Shown piece after piece: positions 42,129 to 50,743 of a DNA stretch of 64,000 nt. Origin of the DNA: Azophilus sp965215035 (GTDB lineage: Bacteria > Pseudomonadota > Gammaproteobacteria > Pseudomonadales > Azotimanducaceae); NCBI GenBank assembly GCA_965215035.1, contig OZ244040.1:3933613-3997612 (forward strand), read 5' to 3'. The notes beneath the pieces were generated by a model that saw only the letters and a list, made by a program, of their open reading frames with translations, was not told the origin of the DNA and searched no databases. A program made the translations under genes and the position numbers. The first letter of the stretch is position 1, and each line of letters starts with the position of its first letter.

Positions 42129-43514
42129 TCAGGGAGGTCCAGAGTTGTTGGTTTTGCAATGCGCAGCAGGTGATGTCTTCCGTTCTGCAGGTGTGGATGA
42201 CCGACGGAAGGCAAGCGTGCGCATGAAGCGCTGCCCTCGGAGTCTGATGTGCCGGGCGATTCTCTCGCAACGCTTCGCAACATGCTGAGGGCGCCGGTCT
42301 TCGTCTCTTTCCTTGGCCAAGGTGCGCGCCTGCTCGAACGCGTCCGGAAGCGCCTCTGCTAGCTCCGACACCACGCCCAATACGCGCTCAACATCCAGGC
42401 CGCAAGAGGCTGCGTGCTCGCGCCAATGGGGTGCGCCGATCTTGTGAGGCCAGCGTTGTCCCCCTACACCGAGGATCAGGATTTTGTCATATCGCGTTGC
42501 CACGGCGCTGGAAACATCGTAGGCGGGGGCAAGCCGCACCTGGCCCTTCTCGTGCAAAAAACCCAGATTCCCGTAGTGCATATCCGCATGACCAAGCAAC
42601 CAGGCGCTGGCCAGCAGTCGCGTGAACTCGTCGCACGCATCGTCCGGTTTGGCAGCGTGTTTGCGCAAGATCTTGTAGACGGTTTTCCAGTTCGGCTCGC
42701 TCGGTGCTCCGGCGGGGTACTTCGGCCCGCCCCAACCTGCTGCCTGACGCAGTTCCTCCTGGTGTATCGGTACGACGTGGCCACTAGCGGCCACGGCGCG
42801 ATCAGAGCGTTCGCTCAATACGCACTGGTATCCACCAATGACTCTTGCGGCCGTGCGTGCCGCACGTATCCCAGCGAGCGAGAGGGCGGTTTGGCAAACG
42901 CTCTCGACACCGGCCTCGCCGGGAAGACGTACGTTGTCCTCGACCTTCACGATCCAGGTGTTTAGGCAACCTGGCTCGCCTAGGCACCACGCCCCATTCT
43001 CCGCCTTCGAGAGAGCAATCTTGGGTCGCATCCCGGACAGCGATGCGCGTGCACGGTGTTGCATCAGCCCTCCATGTCCCCGAAAGCTGCCACGCTCCGC
43101 CTCATGTACCGTGCTTTCCAGCAGGAGCCCGATGTCTCGTTCTGTGATTAGGCTGTACTGTGCTAGCGGGACCGCTTGTGATGACAGCGGCGGAGCACCA
43201 TCCGACGACAGGGAGATTGCCCCGGGATACTCGCAGTCCGTGTTGGCCCAGAGCACCGTTTCGGGGTCCCTCGGCACAGGTTTCATCCGGTGCGCCAGCA
43301 AAAGACTCTTCGTGCGTTCCACGAAGGCGTTCCGCGTGCCGTTCTCCGGCAGGCAAAGGAGTAACCAGCTTTGCACTGTGCCTGTGTCCTCTGTGCCGTC
43401 CCAACCCACGGACATGCGTGCCATCGCAGGCCCGGGATGCAGCTTCTCTGGTTCGCTGGGATCCGCCTCCAGGGACAAGGCGCGCTCACCATGGATGTAG
43501 ACGTCAAGGTCCAT
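42129..43514 (-). CDS. Orphan HipA-like kinase
   Basis: A protein of 461 residues. ASLSGMRPKIALSKAENGAW (about 160-180) corresponds to the ATP loop, TWIVKVED to the beta strand with the conserved Lys, and LGHADMHYGNLGFLHEKGQV (about 315-335) to the catalytic loop with Asp and Asn. PAYDVSSAVA is the DFG-equivalent. No XRE antitoxin gene lies next to it, which recalls solitary YjjJ-type HipA proteins. The N-terminal 150 residues are unlike classic HipA. ATG at 43514 is preceded by an AT-rich TATATAGTG; the gene looks intact. Confidence 0.75.
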   Translation of the reverse strand: MDLDVYIHGERALSLEADPSEPEKLHPGPAMARMSVGWDGTEDTGTVQSWLLLCLPENGTRNAFVERTKSLLLAHRMKPVPRDPETVLWANTDCEYPGAISLSSDGAPPLSSQAVPLAQYSLITERDIGLLLESTVHEAERGSFRGHGGLMQHRARASLSGMRPKIALSKAENGAWCLGEPGCLNTWIVKVEDNVRLPGEAGVESVCQTALSLAGIRAARTAARVIGGYQCVLSERSDRAVAASGHVVPIHQEELRQAAGWGGPKYPAGAPSEPNWKTVYKILRKHAAKPDDACDEFTRLLASAWLLGHADMHYGNLGFLHEKGQVRLAPAYDVSSAVATRYDKILILGVGGQRWPHKIGAPHWREHAASCGLDVERVLGVVSELAEALPDAFEQARTLAKERDEDRRPQHVAKRCERIARHIRLRGQRFMRTLAFRRSSTPAERKTSPAAHCKTNNSGPP

Positions 43515-43726
43515 GGGGTAACACTATATATGGAACGCCCAAATGGTGTAGTCGTTGGCTTCGCGCGTGTTCATAGCCAGCCGGGTTGCCGATGCAACGG
43601 GTCGGGCCGGGTCTCGAGCGTATGGGCAAACCGAGCTTCGCGAAAAAAAGCCCCCTCCCAAACCTCCACAACGCGATCGCTGATTACATCACGATTTGGG
43701 AAAGGACTGGCGGCGTTGCGCGAAGT

Positions 43727-43870
43727 GAACCCGCGAAGGTTCTCCTCTTGTTGGGCGAGTCTCTCCTCAAGCCCCCTCAGTCGGTCTCGCAACCGCAATA
43801 ACGCGCTCACGTTGGCGCCGGGCGATGAATTGTCCTTGAACTCCACAGACATATGCCCTTCAATTTCCGC
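43727..43870 (-). pseudogene. MukB/JetC C-terminal fragment, truncated copy A
   Basis: MSVEFKDNSSPGANVSALLR then LRDRLRGLEERLAQQEENLR is the same as the start of the longer fragment at 45540-46349. Beyond about 43738 the homology stops and the frame continues in unrelated sequence to 43571. It is a short remnant left by the duplication of this segment. Confidence 0.7.
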
Positions 43871-44081
43871 AAGCTCCTACGGTTCTTGGAATGCCCTCGC
43901 GCATTCGTAGCGGACGGTCGGCAAGCCAGCGCCGGCTAGGCTGCCGCGGTTCGCCTCGCCCTGGCCTCGAGATGTCGTGGGAGCCCGGTAATCCGTCCTG
44001 CCGACGCGGGTAATCGTCCGGTCCCGTGCTCGTGTCGATTAGCAGGGCGCGAACCCCGATGCAGAGAGACTGGCCCCAACA

Positions 44082-44632
44082 ATGAGTCTTGGGGGAATCC
44101 TGGGCGCTATCTTCGGGACGCCAAGCGGCAGAGGGTATGTCGGCGAGCTAAAGGTCTCTGCAGCTTCGGCACTGGCGCTGCCGCGTTCAATCTACACGCG
44201 CTTCCATGAGGTCACGTTGCGTGCGCCTGACGGGACGACGCAAATCGACCATATCTTCGTCTTACGCTACGGTGTGTTTGTGGTCGAGACCAAGAACATG
44301 AGTGGCTGGATCTTCGGCAACGAGCGAGACCGGCAATGGACACAGCGATTTCGCAACGGCCACAAGACGCGACTCCAGAACCCGTTACGACAGAACTACC
44401 GTCACACGAAGGCTGTTGGAATAGCCCTTGCCGACCTCCACATTCCCGGGGGCTGTAAAGTCCGTGGTGGCTTTCGTCGGCACGGGGAAACTGAAGACCA
44501 GGATGCCGGAGAACGTCACCGAGGGTGCGGGTTTCGTTTCCTACGTCCGGTCGTTTCGCGAACCGGCACTGTCCGAAGGACAGGTCCTTGATGTCTGCGA
44601 CCGGATAGAGGATAGGCGCCTCGCCGAGTTCG
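44082..44632 (+). pseudogene. NERD-domain nuclease-related gene, copy A, frameshifted and truncated
   Basis: MSLGGILGAIFGTPSGRGYV, then IDHIFVLRYGVFVVETKNMS GWIFGNERDRQWTQ is the NERD core (D-x-I-x...V-E-x-K). A frameshift near 44455 moves the reading frame to VKSVVAFVGTGKLKTRMPEN then VTEGAGFVSYVRSFREPALS, the expected C-terminal part. The gene is then cut at 44633 by the DUF1640 unit. NERD proteins are predicted nuclease-fold proteins. Copy B is at 47025. Confidence 0.75.
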
Positions 44633-45123
44633 GAGCCCGTTCCTATCCGGGGCATCCGGGACCGGTGCCCGGACGAACTCGACGAGTGGGCCGCCGGAGG
44701 ACTGCGGCACCGTGCCGCCCGGGGCACCCGTGCAACGTCACAATAGCTTTAACAGGGTCACAATCAGGCCGACCTGGGCAAACATGGCGGCAAATAGCCA
44801 TTTCAGCAGGTCGACCTTGAGCACTTCAATCTCCCGCCGCACTCCCGCTATCTCCACCTTGGTCTCTTGCCGCAGAACCTCGATTTCCCGCTGCACTTCG
44901 GCGATGTCGGCCTTGGTCGCCAGGTTGCTGTTGAGCAGGTTGACCTGCTCGGTCGCCAGAGCCTCGGCCTGTTCCTCGCTAAACCCGTGCGCGGTCAGGT
45001 TCTTGACAAACCGATGGGTGTCGAAGGCGATGGCTTCACTCATGGACAGGGATTCTAGGGCATCGCCTTGCCGAATGCGACCTGCGGACGCAGCCGAGGC
45101 CCTGCTCGGATAGTTAAGGCGGG
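44633..45123 (-). repeat. DUF1640 unit, copy 2 (mate 39994-40550)
   Basis: Same boundaries as copy 1 (GAGCCCGTTCCTATCCGG ... TTAAGGCGGG). Here the unit truncates the NERD gene on its left and a JetD-like frame on its right. That placement suggests either insertion of the unit or recombination at it. Confidence 0.7.
44738..45043 (-). CDS. DUF1640-like coiled-coil membrane protein, copy 2
   Basis: A protein of 101 residues from ATG 45043, almost identical to copy 1 at 40099 but with only one of the 11-residue coiled-coil units. The N-terminal FDTHRFVKNLTAHGFSEEQ and C-terminal membrane helix (KWLFAAMFAQVGLIVTLLKL) are preserved. The frame is open upstream into the JetD-like fragment, but the conserved ATG shared with copy 1 is the real start. 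Confidence 0.78.
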   Translation of the reverse strand: MSEAIAFDTHRFVKNLTAHGFSEEQAEALATEQVNLLNSNLATKADIAEVQREIEVLRQETKVEIAGVRREIEVLKVDLLKWLFAAMFAQVGLIVTLLKLL

Positions 45124-45568
45124 AGTCGCCCAGCGCACCTCGCCTCTCGTCGGTAAGCGAGGCTTTTGAGTCCGGCCCCGTAAGGGCCGTGGCGGTTCTT
45201 CGGTTGATCCGTCCGGGCATCTCGGGAGGAAGCCCGGAGGCTCGTTCCCGATCACGTAGCCGCCCATAGCCCACTGGTGTGGGCGGCAGCCCCTCGGCGG
45301 CGCAATCCGCGAGGGTCTCCCGCCATTGCGGCCAGACCCGGCCAATCAAGTTTACAAGCTCTGACCTGTGTTCCTCGACTATGCCAATCTCATTCCGGCG
45401 GCCGGTCGCTTTCGTCCATGGAAGCTCGGCGAGGGTTTCGTATGCCTCGGCCTGGCCCCGGCGGCGCCCGAGTCTGCCTTTGGCGAGGATCTCCAAAAGC
45501 GCCAGGCGGGCGTTGATACTTTCCCAGATCAAACGAAGATCACCCCGGTGTCCTTGCCCTACGACCAC
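45121..45568 (-). pseudogene. N-terminal fragment of a protein following the MukB/JetC-like gene (JetD-like?)
   Basis: About 148 residues: ALLEILAKGRLGRRRGQAEA, ELPWTKATGRRNEIGIVEE, GRVWPQWRETLADCAAEGLP and MPGRINRRTATALTGPDSKA, ending LTDERRGALGD where the DUF1640 unit begins. It overlaps the 3' end of the MukB-like frame by 29 bases on the same strand, the position of jetD after jetC in Wadjet operons. The family assignment rests on position; I cannot confirm it from sequence. The Toprim-bearing C-terminal part is missing. Confidence 0.4.
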
Positions 45569-46349
45569 TCACCAGCACCTCTTCGCGCCCGGTCGCGTCC
45601 ACACCACGCACCAATCGATAGGTCGTGTTGCCGTCGGCCCTGGCGACCTCTGGAGCGGCGATCAGCAGTTGTAGGTCGAGCGTTTGACATAGATCGAAGA
45701 GCACGCGGAGATTGTCGTGCGAGAGGCGGTTGGCCTCGTCGAGAAACAGGAACCTAAGCGACCCCTGGTCCCGTTTTCCCCGCAGCAGAGTCGCATCTCG
45801 CTCCCATTCAGTGAGCACCACCATCATCAAAGCAGCACCGACGCCGATCGCCTCACCGGTAGAAAGGCGCGTGGGGTTCGCTTTCTCCCACCCCGGCCTA
45901 GAGCTGCGACGCACCTCGACCCGCAGGTCAAGGTACTCGCGGTAATCCAACAGACGTTGGCCGCCACCACGCCCGCCTCCATATTTCTGGAAAATCTCTT
46001 TGAACGCCTCTTCGATGGGAATGTCGTCCTGGAAAAGTAAATCCTGAACCACGCCGTCGCGTAGTGCCCTGAGCACTTGCTCCATCCTTTCCACAGGCAG
46101 CGTCTTAACCCTGATCCCCTCGATGCTGCCGAAGTTGACCCCTTGAAGATTCTTGTTGAGGCGATCGATTTGTTTCCGCGCTTTACGTTTCTGTCCGTCG
46201 ATTCCCCGAGCGATGTTTTCACTGGACCCCCGAAGATTCTCCTCTTGTCGGGCGAGTCTCTCCTCAAGCCCCCTCAGTCGGTCTCGCAACCGCAATAATG
46301 CGCTCACGTTGGCGTCAGGTGATGAATTGTCCTTGAACTCCACAGACAT
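45540..46349 (-). pseudogene. MukB/JetC-type SMC protein, C-terminal head fragment
   Basis: A stretch of 269 residues. After a coiled-coil start (LLRLRDRLRGLEERLARQEE) it reads LLDYREYLDLRVEVRRSS, then LSTGEAIGVGAALMMVVLTE (ABC signature), LRFLFLDEANRLSHDNLRVL (Walker B, D-loop) and LDLQLLIAAPEVARADGNTT (switch His replaced by Pro as in MukB). The N-terminal ATPase half and most of the coiled coil (about 1,000 residues) are missing. Upstream in frame a TAG lies eight codons before MSVEF in both this and copy A. It is a relic of a MukB, MksB or Wadjet JetC protein. Confidence 0.75.
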
Positions 46350-46507
46350 ATACCCTTCAATTCCCCGAAGCTCCTACGGTTCTTGGAATGCCCTCGCGCA
46401 TCCGTAGTGGACGGGCGGCAAACCAGCGCCGGCGAGGCTGCCGCGGTTCGCCTCGCCCTGGCCTCGATATGTCGTGGGAGCCCGGTAATCCGGCCTGCCG
46501 ACGCGGG

Positions 46508-46950
46508 CCGGCAAGTTGGAGTAAGGTCTGCCAGGTGATGGGGTTTTCGCAGTGAATCGGCAATTCAGAGGTCTTAGGTCCGCGCTGGGCGTTTTGTGCC
46601 TGGTCGCCCTCGCGGGATGCGCAACCCCAACCCCGATGCCCGTCCTGACGGACTTCTCCGAGATCAAGGCCGAGGTCCGGGTCCCATTCGACGAGATTGT
46701 TGAGCCTGCGTTTGAGGACGCTCGTGAAGCGTCCGACCCGGTCGGCGCCAAACACTGCGAGAGCATCGGCAAAAAGGCAGTCTATGTTTCCGGGCGGAAA
46801 GAGGGTGACTACGCTGGCTCGGTTGTGACCGGCAACGCCGAGTCGGGGGTCACGTCGGTCGCCATCTACAAGTACGAGTATGTCTTCCTCTACCGGTGCG
46901 AGGCAGGACACCTCCCGGACGAATCGTATTGAGCACCGCGAAGCCGCGGG
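46508..46950 (+). repeat. 443-base segment present only in copy B, bounded by CGCGGG
   Basis: Copies A (43985-44010) and B of the duplicated MukB-NERD region align on both sides of this segment. In B, CGCGGG occurs at both edges (46502-46507 and 46945-46950); in A there is a single CGCGGG. The segment contains one small lipoprotein gene. Either it was inserted in B with a 6-base duplication or it was deleted from A by recombination between the repeats. Confidence 0.6.
46552..46932 (+). CDS. Small lipoprotein of unknown function
   Basis: A protein of 126 residues from GTG 46552 (MNRQFRGLRSALGVLCLVAL AGC). The lipobox LVALAGC makes it a predicted outer- or inner-membrane lipoprotein. The mature part is Gly/Val-rich (KAVYVSGRKEGDYAGSVVTG) with no recognised domain. 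It is wholly contained in a 443-base segment absent from the sister copy of this region. Confidence 0.6.
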   Translation: MNRQFRGLRSALGVLCLVALAGCATPTPMPVLTDFSEIKAEVRVPFDEIVEPAFEDAREASDPVGAKHCESIGKKAVYVSGRKEGDYAGSVVTGNAESGVTSVAIYKYEYVFLYRCEAGHLPDESY

Positions 46951-47024
46951 CAATCGTCCGGCCGCGGGCTCGTGTCGACTAGCGGGGCGCGAACCCCGAC
47001 GCAGAGAGACTTGCCCCAACAAAG

Positions 47025-47275
47025 AGTCTTGGGCGAATCCTAGGCGCTATCTTCGGAACTCCAAGCGGCAGAGGGTATGTCGGTGAGCCAAAGGTCTCTG
47101 CCGCTTCGGCACTGGCGCTACCGCGTTCAATCTACACGCGCTTCCATGAGGCACGTTGCGTGCGCCTGACGGGACGACGTAAATCGACCATATCTTCGTC
47201 TCACGCTACGGTGTGTTTGTGGTCGAGACCAAGAACATGAGTGGCTGGATCTTCAGCAACGAGCGAAACCGGCAC
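47025..47275 (+). pseudogene. NERD-domain gene, copy B, frameshifted and truncated
   Basis: It matches 44082-44335 (GAGTCTTGGGgGAATCC ... GTGGTCGAGACCAAGAACAT then GAGTGGCTGGATCTTC). A base is missing at about 47151 relative to copy A, shifting the frame in the first third, and homology stops at GGCACATGGGCGG. Copy A retains more of the gene but has its own frameshift. Confidence 0.75.
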
Positions 47276-47626
47276 ATGGGCGGAAGCCTGTTGGTGTGGT
47301 ACGGGCCGGCCCGAGTCAAAACGACCGACGACTTGACAGCGGCCGAAGGGGTGAAATTCAAGTTGCGCGGGTGTACGTGTGTTCATTGGATGTCCTTCTT
47401 GGACATCTGTAACTTTATGAATCTGCTCACGTTATCCTACAAACTGGGATCCCATTCCTATTCTTTGGTGAGATAAGTGGGCTGATATGTTGATATGTTT
47501 TAATCTGCAAACCACTATGCCAGAAGGCTTTTTTCTGGCGCAGTTGTGGACTAAAACATCAGACTTCATGTTCCGACTTGCGGACAAGTTGAAATACGGG
47601 GCATAGACGATCCAAAGGAGACAGGT
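47276..47626. other. Start of a lower-GC patch, no gene recognised before 47627
   Basis: From about 47400 the base composition falls and AT-rich runs appear (TGATATGTTGATATGTTT). The stretch holds the likely promoter of the lipoprotein at 47627 but no other supportable gene. The boundary with the truncated NERD copy at 47275 marks a junction between two sources of DNA. Confidence 0.4.
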
Positions 47627-48463
47627 GTGAGGAGATTGTTGATTTCAGTATTGCTGATGTTCGCCGCAACGTTGGTTGGAGGATGTGGCAAGAGCCCATT
47701 TTCAGAGCCTGTAATTGATGCGAGCACCAACGAAAAAATGAGGGCATCCATTGAGGAGGTTCGCGCATCAATTCCCGCCGAGGAAGCGGAGAAATTTGAT
47801 GAGGCGCTTCAGGTGTTAGCATTTAGCCAGATCGATATAGGAAACTTATTCGCAGAGGGTGCAGTCGGCGCGGGTAGTGTTGAGTCGAAAATGCGACAAG
47901 CTTTAGATGGCAAGACCGCGAGTGAAGTCATGGCAGAAGCGGAGAGGGTGAAAGCGAAGCGAGCCGAAAGGCGGCGACAGGAAGCTCTTTTAGAAATTGA
48001 AGAACTCGAGCAAAAAAGGCAGGAGCAGATCAGGGCTAGGGACCAGCTCAATCAATTCGAGGTGCTGCAGTCTCGTTTCTACAAGCGCGACGACAGTACC
48101 TTTAGAGAAGCCCCTGTTATCGAACTCACTGTAGTTAACAACACAGAGCATGCAGTTTCCAAAGCATACTTCAATGGCATCATTGCAAGCCCCGGTCGCA
48201 GTGTACCGTGGCTGGAGGAGTCGTTTAGCTACAGTATCTCTGGTGGATTAGAGCCAGGAGAGGAAGCAGGCTGGAGTCTTGCACCGAACCCATTTTCCGA
48301 GTGGGGTCGTGTTGAAGCATCCGAAGACGCAATTTTTACTGTTACAGTTGAACAGCTTGACGGCGCTGACGGAGAGGCATTGTTTGATGCTCGGTCTTTT
48401 TCCGAGCGCCAGGCAAAACGATTAGACGAACTAAGGAGTCAGTACGGTGATGCTTCGGAATGA
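47627..48463 (+). CDS. DUF6694-family lipoprotein
   Basis: A protein of 278 residues from GTG 47627, preceded by CAAAGGAGACAG. The lipobox LVGGCG follows MRRLLISVLLMFAATLV. The mature N-terminus, IDASTNEKMRASIEEVRASI then PAEEAEKFDEALQVL and LDGKTASEVMAEAERVKAKR, is the DUF6694 pattern. A coiled coil follows (RRRQEALLEIEELEQKRQEQ), then a beta-rich C-terminal domain (VIELTVVNNTEHAVSKAYFN) like an exported immunoglobulin-type fold. Its function is unknown. It lies in the lower-GC patch. Confidence 0.8.
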   Translation: MRRLLISVLLMFAATLVGGCGKSPFSEPVIDASTNEKMRASIEEVRASIPAEEAEKFDEALQVLAFSQIDIGNLFAEGAVGAGSVESKMRQALDGKTASEVMAEAERVKAKRAERRRQEALLEIEELEQKRQEQIRARDQLNQFEVLQSRFYKRDDSTFREAPVIELTVVNNTEHAVSKAYFNGIIASPGRSVPWLEESFSYSISGGLEPGEEAGWSLAPNPFSEWGRVEASEDAIFTVTVEQLDGADGEALFDARSFSERQAKRLDELRSQYGDASE

Positions 48464-48571
48464 GCAAATTTCAATGGATTGTGTGTTACAGAAGTTCCTT
48501 TAACCCGTATCGCACTGCTGTTGGAGCTGGTTGGCACCGGAGACGTCGATCGCGTGTTCAGTCACAATGCA

Positions 48572-48913
48572 TCAGCGCTGATACCTGAAATCGCCGGTGC
48601 CCTCCGCATCTCTCTGGACGGCCTCGACAACGTGGAATCGTGGGTGCGCCGCCAGTTCGTCCTGGTTCGCGAGGCTCTTGAAGCGACGGTGCCATTTGCC
48701 GACGGTGATGTGGCTCAGTCCCACGCGCTTGGCAAGGGTGGTGTTGGACTCGCCTTGGGCGCAGGCCAGCACGATTTGCGCCCGTTGCACGACTGCGTGG
48801 GGCGGTGAGCGGGAGCGGACAATACTGAGCGGGTGGGATTTTTCTTCGTCGCTGAGCGAGACGGCGGCAACCGGTCGACCACAGGGCGAGAGCGGATTCC
48901 TTGGATTGGACAC
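48572..48913 (-). pseudogene. IS630-family transposase N-terminal fragment
   Basis: VVQRAQIVLACAQGESNTTL then AKRVGLSHITVGKWHRRFKS is the helix-turn-helix of IS630-type transposases. The next part reads through a frame shift (ELAAHPRFHVVEAVQRDA in one frame, PRTHDSTLSRPSREM in another, against the usual GRPRTI...). The DDE catalytic domain is absent. A dead fragment. Confidence 0.65.
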
Positions 48914-48937
48914 GCTCGCTACTATATAAGGTTATTT

Positions 48938-49477
48938 ATGGGACTATACACTAGAATCGCTTTTGCTATCGCTGCTGCTGCTGGATTCAAGCTCATAGGC
49001 AGAAACAACGAGGAGGAAGACCCAGAGAGCAAGGGATCCCCCAAGAATCCCAAGTGTTATCCCCCTGTGGGAAGCGTGGTGTACCGAAACATGAGGCTAG
49101 TCGAACACTCAGGTGTTCATGTCGGAGATGGACTCATTGTGTCGAAGTCGAAGAGCGGAAAAGTTAAGAAAAAAACACTCCACAAGTTTCTAGGCTCGCA
49201 TCGTAGCCTCTTCGTGTCCGCTGGAAGCAGTCTCACGCCACTCGGTAAAGCTGAAATCGCGAATCGAGCTTTGCAGGCGGTTGGAAAGGCCGATAACCAC
49301 AGCACCTTCGACAGTCCCGACGACGGCAAATACGATTTAATACTAAACAACTGCCACATCTTTACCAGCTACTGCATCACAGGCGAGATCAACAGTGACA
49401 CTGGCCTTTCCGAATTGAAAAGCACGGCCAAGCTACACGACATGAAAAAGTGGATCAAGTGGCGTTTCGACAGCTAG
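48938..49477 (+). CDS. LRAT/NlpC-like papain-fold hydrolase domain protein
   Basis: A protein of 179 residues from ATG 48938 (MGLYTRIAFAIAAAAGFKLI). Its N-terminal hydrophobic stretch may be a membrane anchor. The catalytic domain shows VEHSGVHVGDGLIVSKSK (His) and ILNNCHIFTSYCITG (Cys in NC-H), as in LRAT-family acyltransferases/thioesterases and related NlpC/P60 enzymes. A conserved ILNN...NCHI replaces the usual NCEH. It probably acts on acyl or peptide bonds; the substrate is unknown. It lies in the lower-GC patch. The frame opens from 48833, but the upstream codons belong to the IS630 relic. Confidence 0.65.
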   Translation: MGLYTRIAFAIAAAAGFKLIGRNNEEEDPESKGSPKNPKCYPPVGSVVYRNMRLVEHSGVHVGDGLIVSKSKSGKVKKKTLHKFLGSHRSLFVSAGSSLTPLGKAEIANRALQAVGKADNHSTFDSPDDGKYDLILNNCHIFTSYCITGEINSDTGLSELKSTAKLHDMKKWIKWRFDS

Positions 49478-49709
49478 CCGCAGGCCCCAGTGGAACGGCT
49501 GCGTCGAGCGCACCAACCGTTCCGCCCGGATCGAATTCGTATCTCATAGTGCAGCGCTTGATCAGATTCATCGACCAAAGATCGACATGGTCAATGGCGT
49601 GCCGCGTCAGGAGGAGATTGGCTCCGCGCACGTGGTGACGCGATGATTCTCCCCCTGCGCTTCACCGGTCTCGGTTGTGGAATCATAAGTGACGTCACGA
49701 GATCACCGA

Positions 49710-50102
49710 TTACCCCGTCACGTTCATGTAAGTGAGAGTTGCGGCGATGGCGGCGACTATTGCGGCCACGGCACCAATGACGGCGGCGACTGCAGCGACC
49801 GCCCCCCATCCGCCGTGCGAAAGGAATTTCGATACGCTTCGCCGAACTCGCTCCCATGGCGTAGTGGTCATTCGTTCGTATCGGCTGACGATACATTTGA
49901 TGGCATGCTCAATCGTGGGGTGGTTCTCGCCGCAGTCCAAGTCTTTGACCAATGAGCGGATCGTGGGCATGGAACCTCCCATAGAGAACGAGAACACTGC
50001 CACCTTGACTCCGGTCGGAGAGACCAGATGGCAGGTGCCAGTCGTCTGATCGGGTTCCTTTAGCATAAACCCCTTGTACCCAGATTCCGTCGCTTCTTGC
50101 AT
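49710..50102 (-). CDS. Small protein with C-terminal membrane anchor, unknown function
   Basis: A protein of 130 residues. ATG at 50102 is preceded by GAGGAG seven bases away. A soluble N-terminal part (MQEATESGYKGFMLKEPDQT then HPTIEHAIKCIVSRYERMTT) is followed by a strongly hydrophobic Ala-rich helix at the C-terminus (GAVAAVAAVIGAVAAIVAAI). Family not recognised. It is probably co-transcribed with the 50145 gene. Confidence 0.55.
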   Translation of the reverse strand: MQEATESGYKGFMLKEPDQTTGTCHLVSPTGVKVAVFSFSMGGSMPTIRSLVKDLDCGENHPTIEHAIKCIVSRYERMTTTPWERVRRSVSKFLSHGGWGAVAAVAAVIGAVAAIVAAIAATLTYMNVTG

Positions 50103-50144
50103 CGGGTCCGTTCTCCTCGTTTTAGTACTTGGACTATCGGTGGC

Positions 50145-50369
50145 TCATTCGACCCAATCAACCAACAAATACATCCCCGCCCCGACCTCCTCCCGAAACA
50201 GCCTGCAATACCCGAGCAGCCGGACCCGGGCGAGTTCCTCGCCGAAGGTGAGCGGCACCCGTTCGCAAAGATCCGAGTGTTCCAGATAGAACTCCGACAC
50301 CCGCTCGAAGTGGCGCTCCACGGTCGCCCCGGCCAGCGCGTCCCGATTCGGCGGCCCGACCTGGTGCAT
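50145..50369 (-). CDS. Small acidic protein, unknown function
   Basis: A protein of 74 residues, MHQVGPPNRDALAGATVERH then FERVSEFYLEHSDLCERVPL then TFGEELARVRLLGYCRLFRE and EVGAGMYLLVDWVE. It is helical, acidic and without a signal peptide. The start is uncertain: the frame is open upstream to about 50430 without a better start codon. It sits 43 bases upstream of the membrane-anchored protein gene on the same strand. Not recognised. Confidence 0.45.
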   Translation of the reverse strand: MHQVGPPNRDALAGATVERHFERVSEFYLEHSDLCERVPLTFGEELARVRLLGYCRLFREEVGAGMYLLVDWVE

Positions 50370-50743
50370 GGCGACATCCCGGTTGATCTCGATATCTCGA
50401 ACGAGGATATGGGCCCGCTGTAAATCGGCACACTACTTAACGTTTGGCCGGTCTCGCCCAATCTAGATGTGTCAAAAGCAGGCCGAAGTGCTCTGGATTA
50501 GTGGTCCATCTGGCATAACCAGCCATGCCCGATTTTTGGTCCGAAAAAGTCAAGCGCCTATGGGGGCGGAGAGCTAGGCGTTCGGAATTTCTGTTGGTAA
50601 TTTCCAAATTACTTATGAAAAACAATGATTTAAGGCCAAAAAAACATTGCCCTAAAACACCGTTTTTCGTACAATGGGCCTACTCTTCCGCCCCATCTGC
50701 CGCGCATCCCCCGCAGCCGGGCCATCACACAGAGGCTCCGCCA

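Noticed and set aside
46508..46950. Integron gene cassette
   Set aside because: Size fits, but no attC-like core sites (RYYYAAC/GTTRRRY) are present at the edges and no integrase is near.
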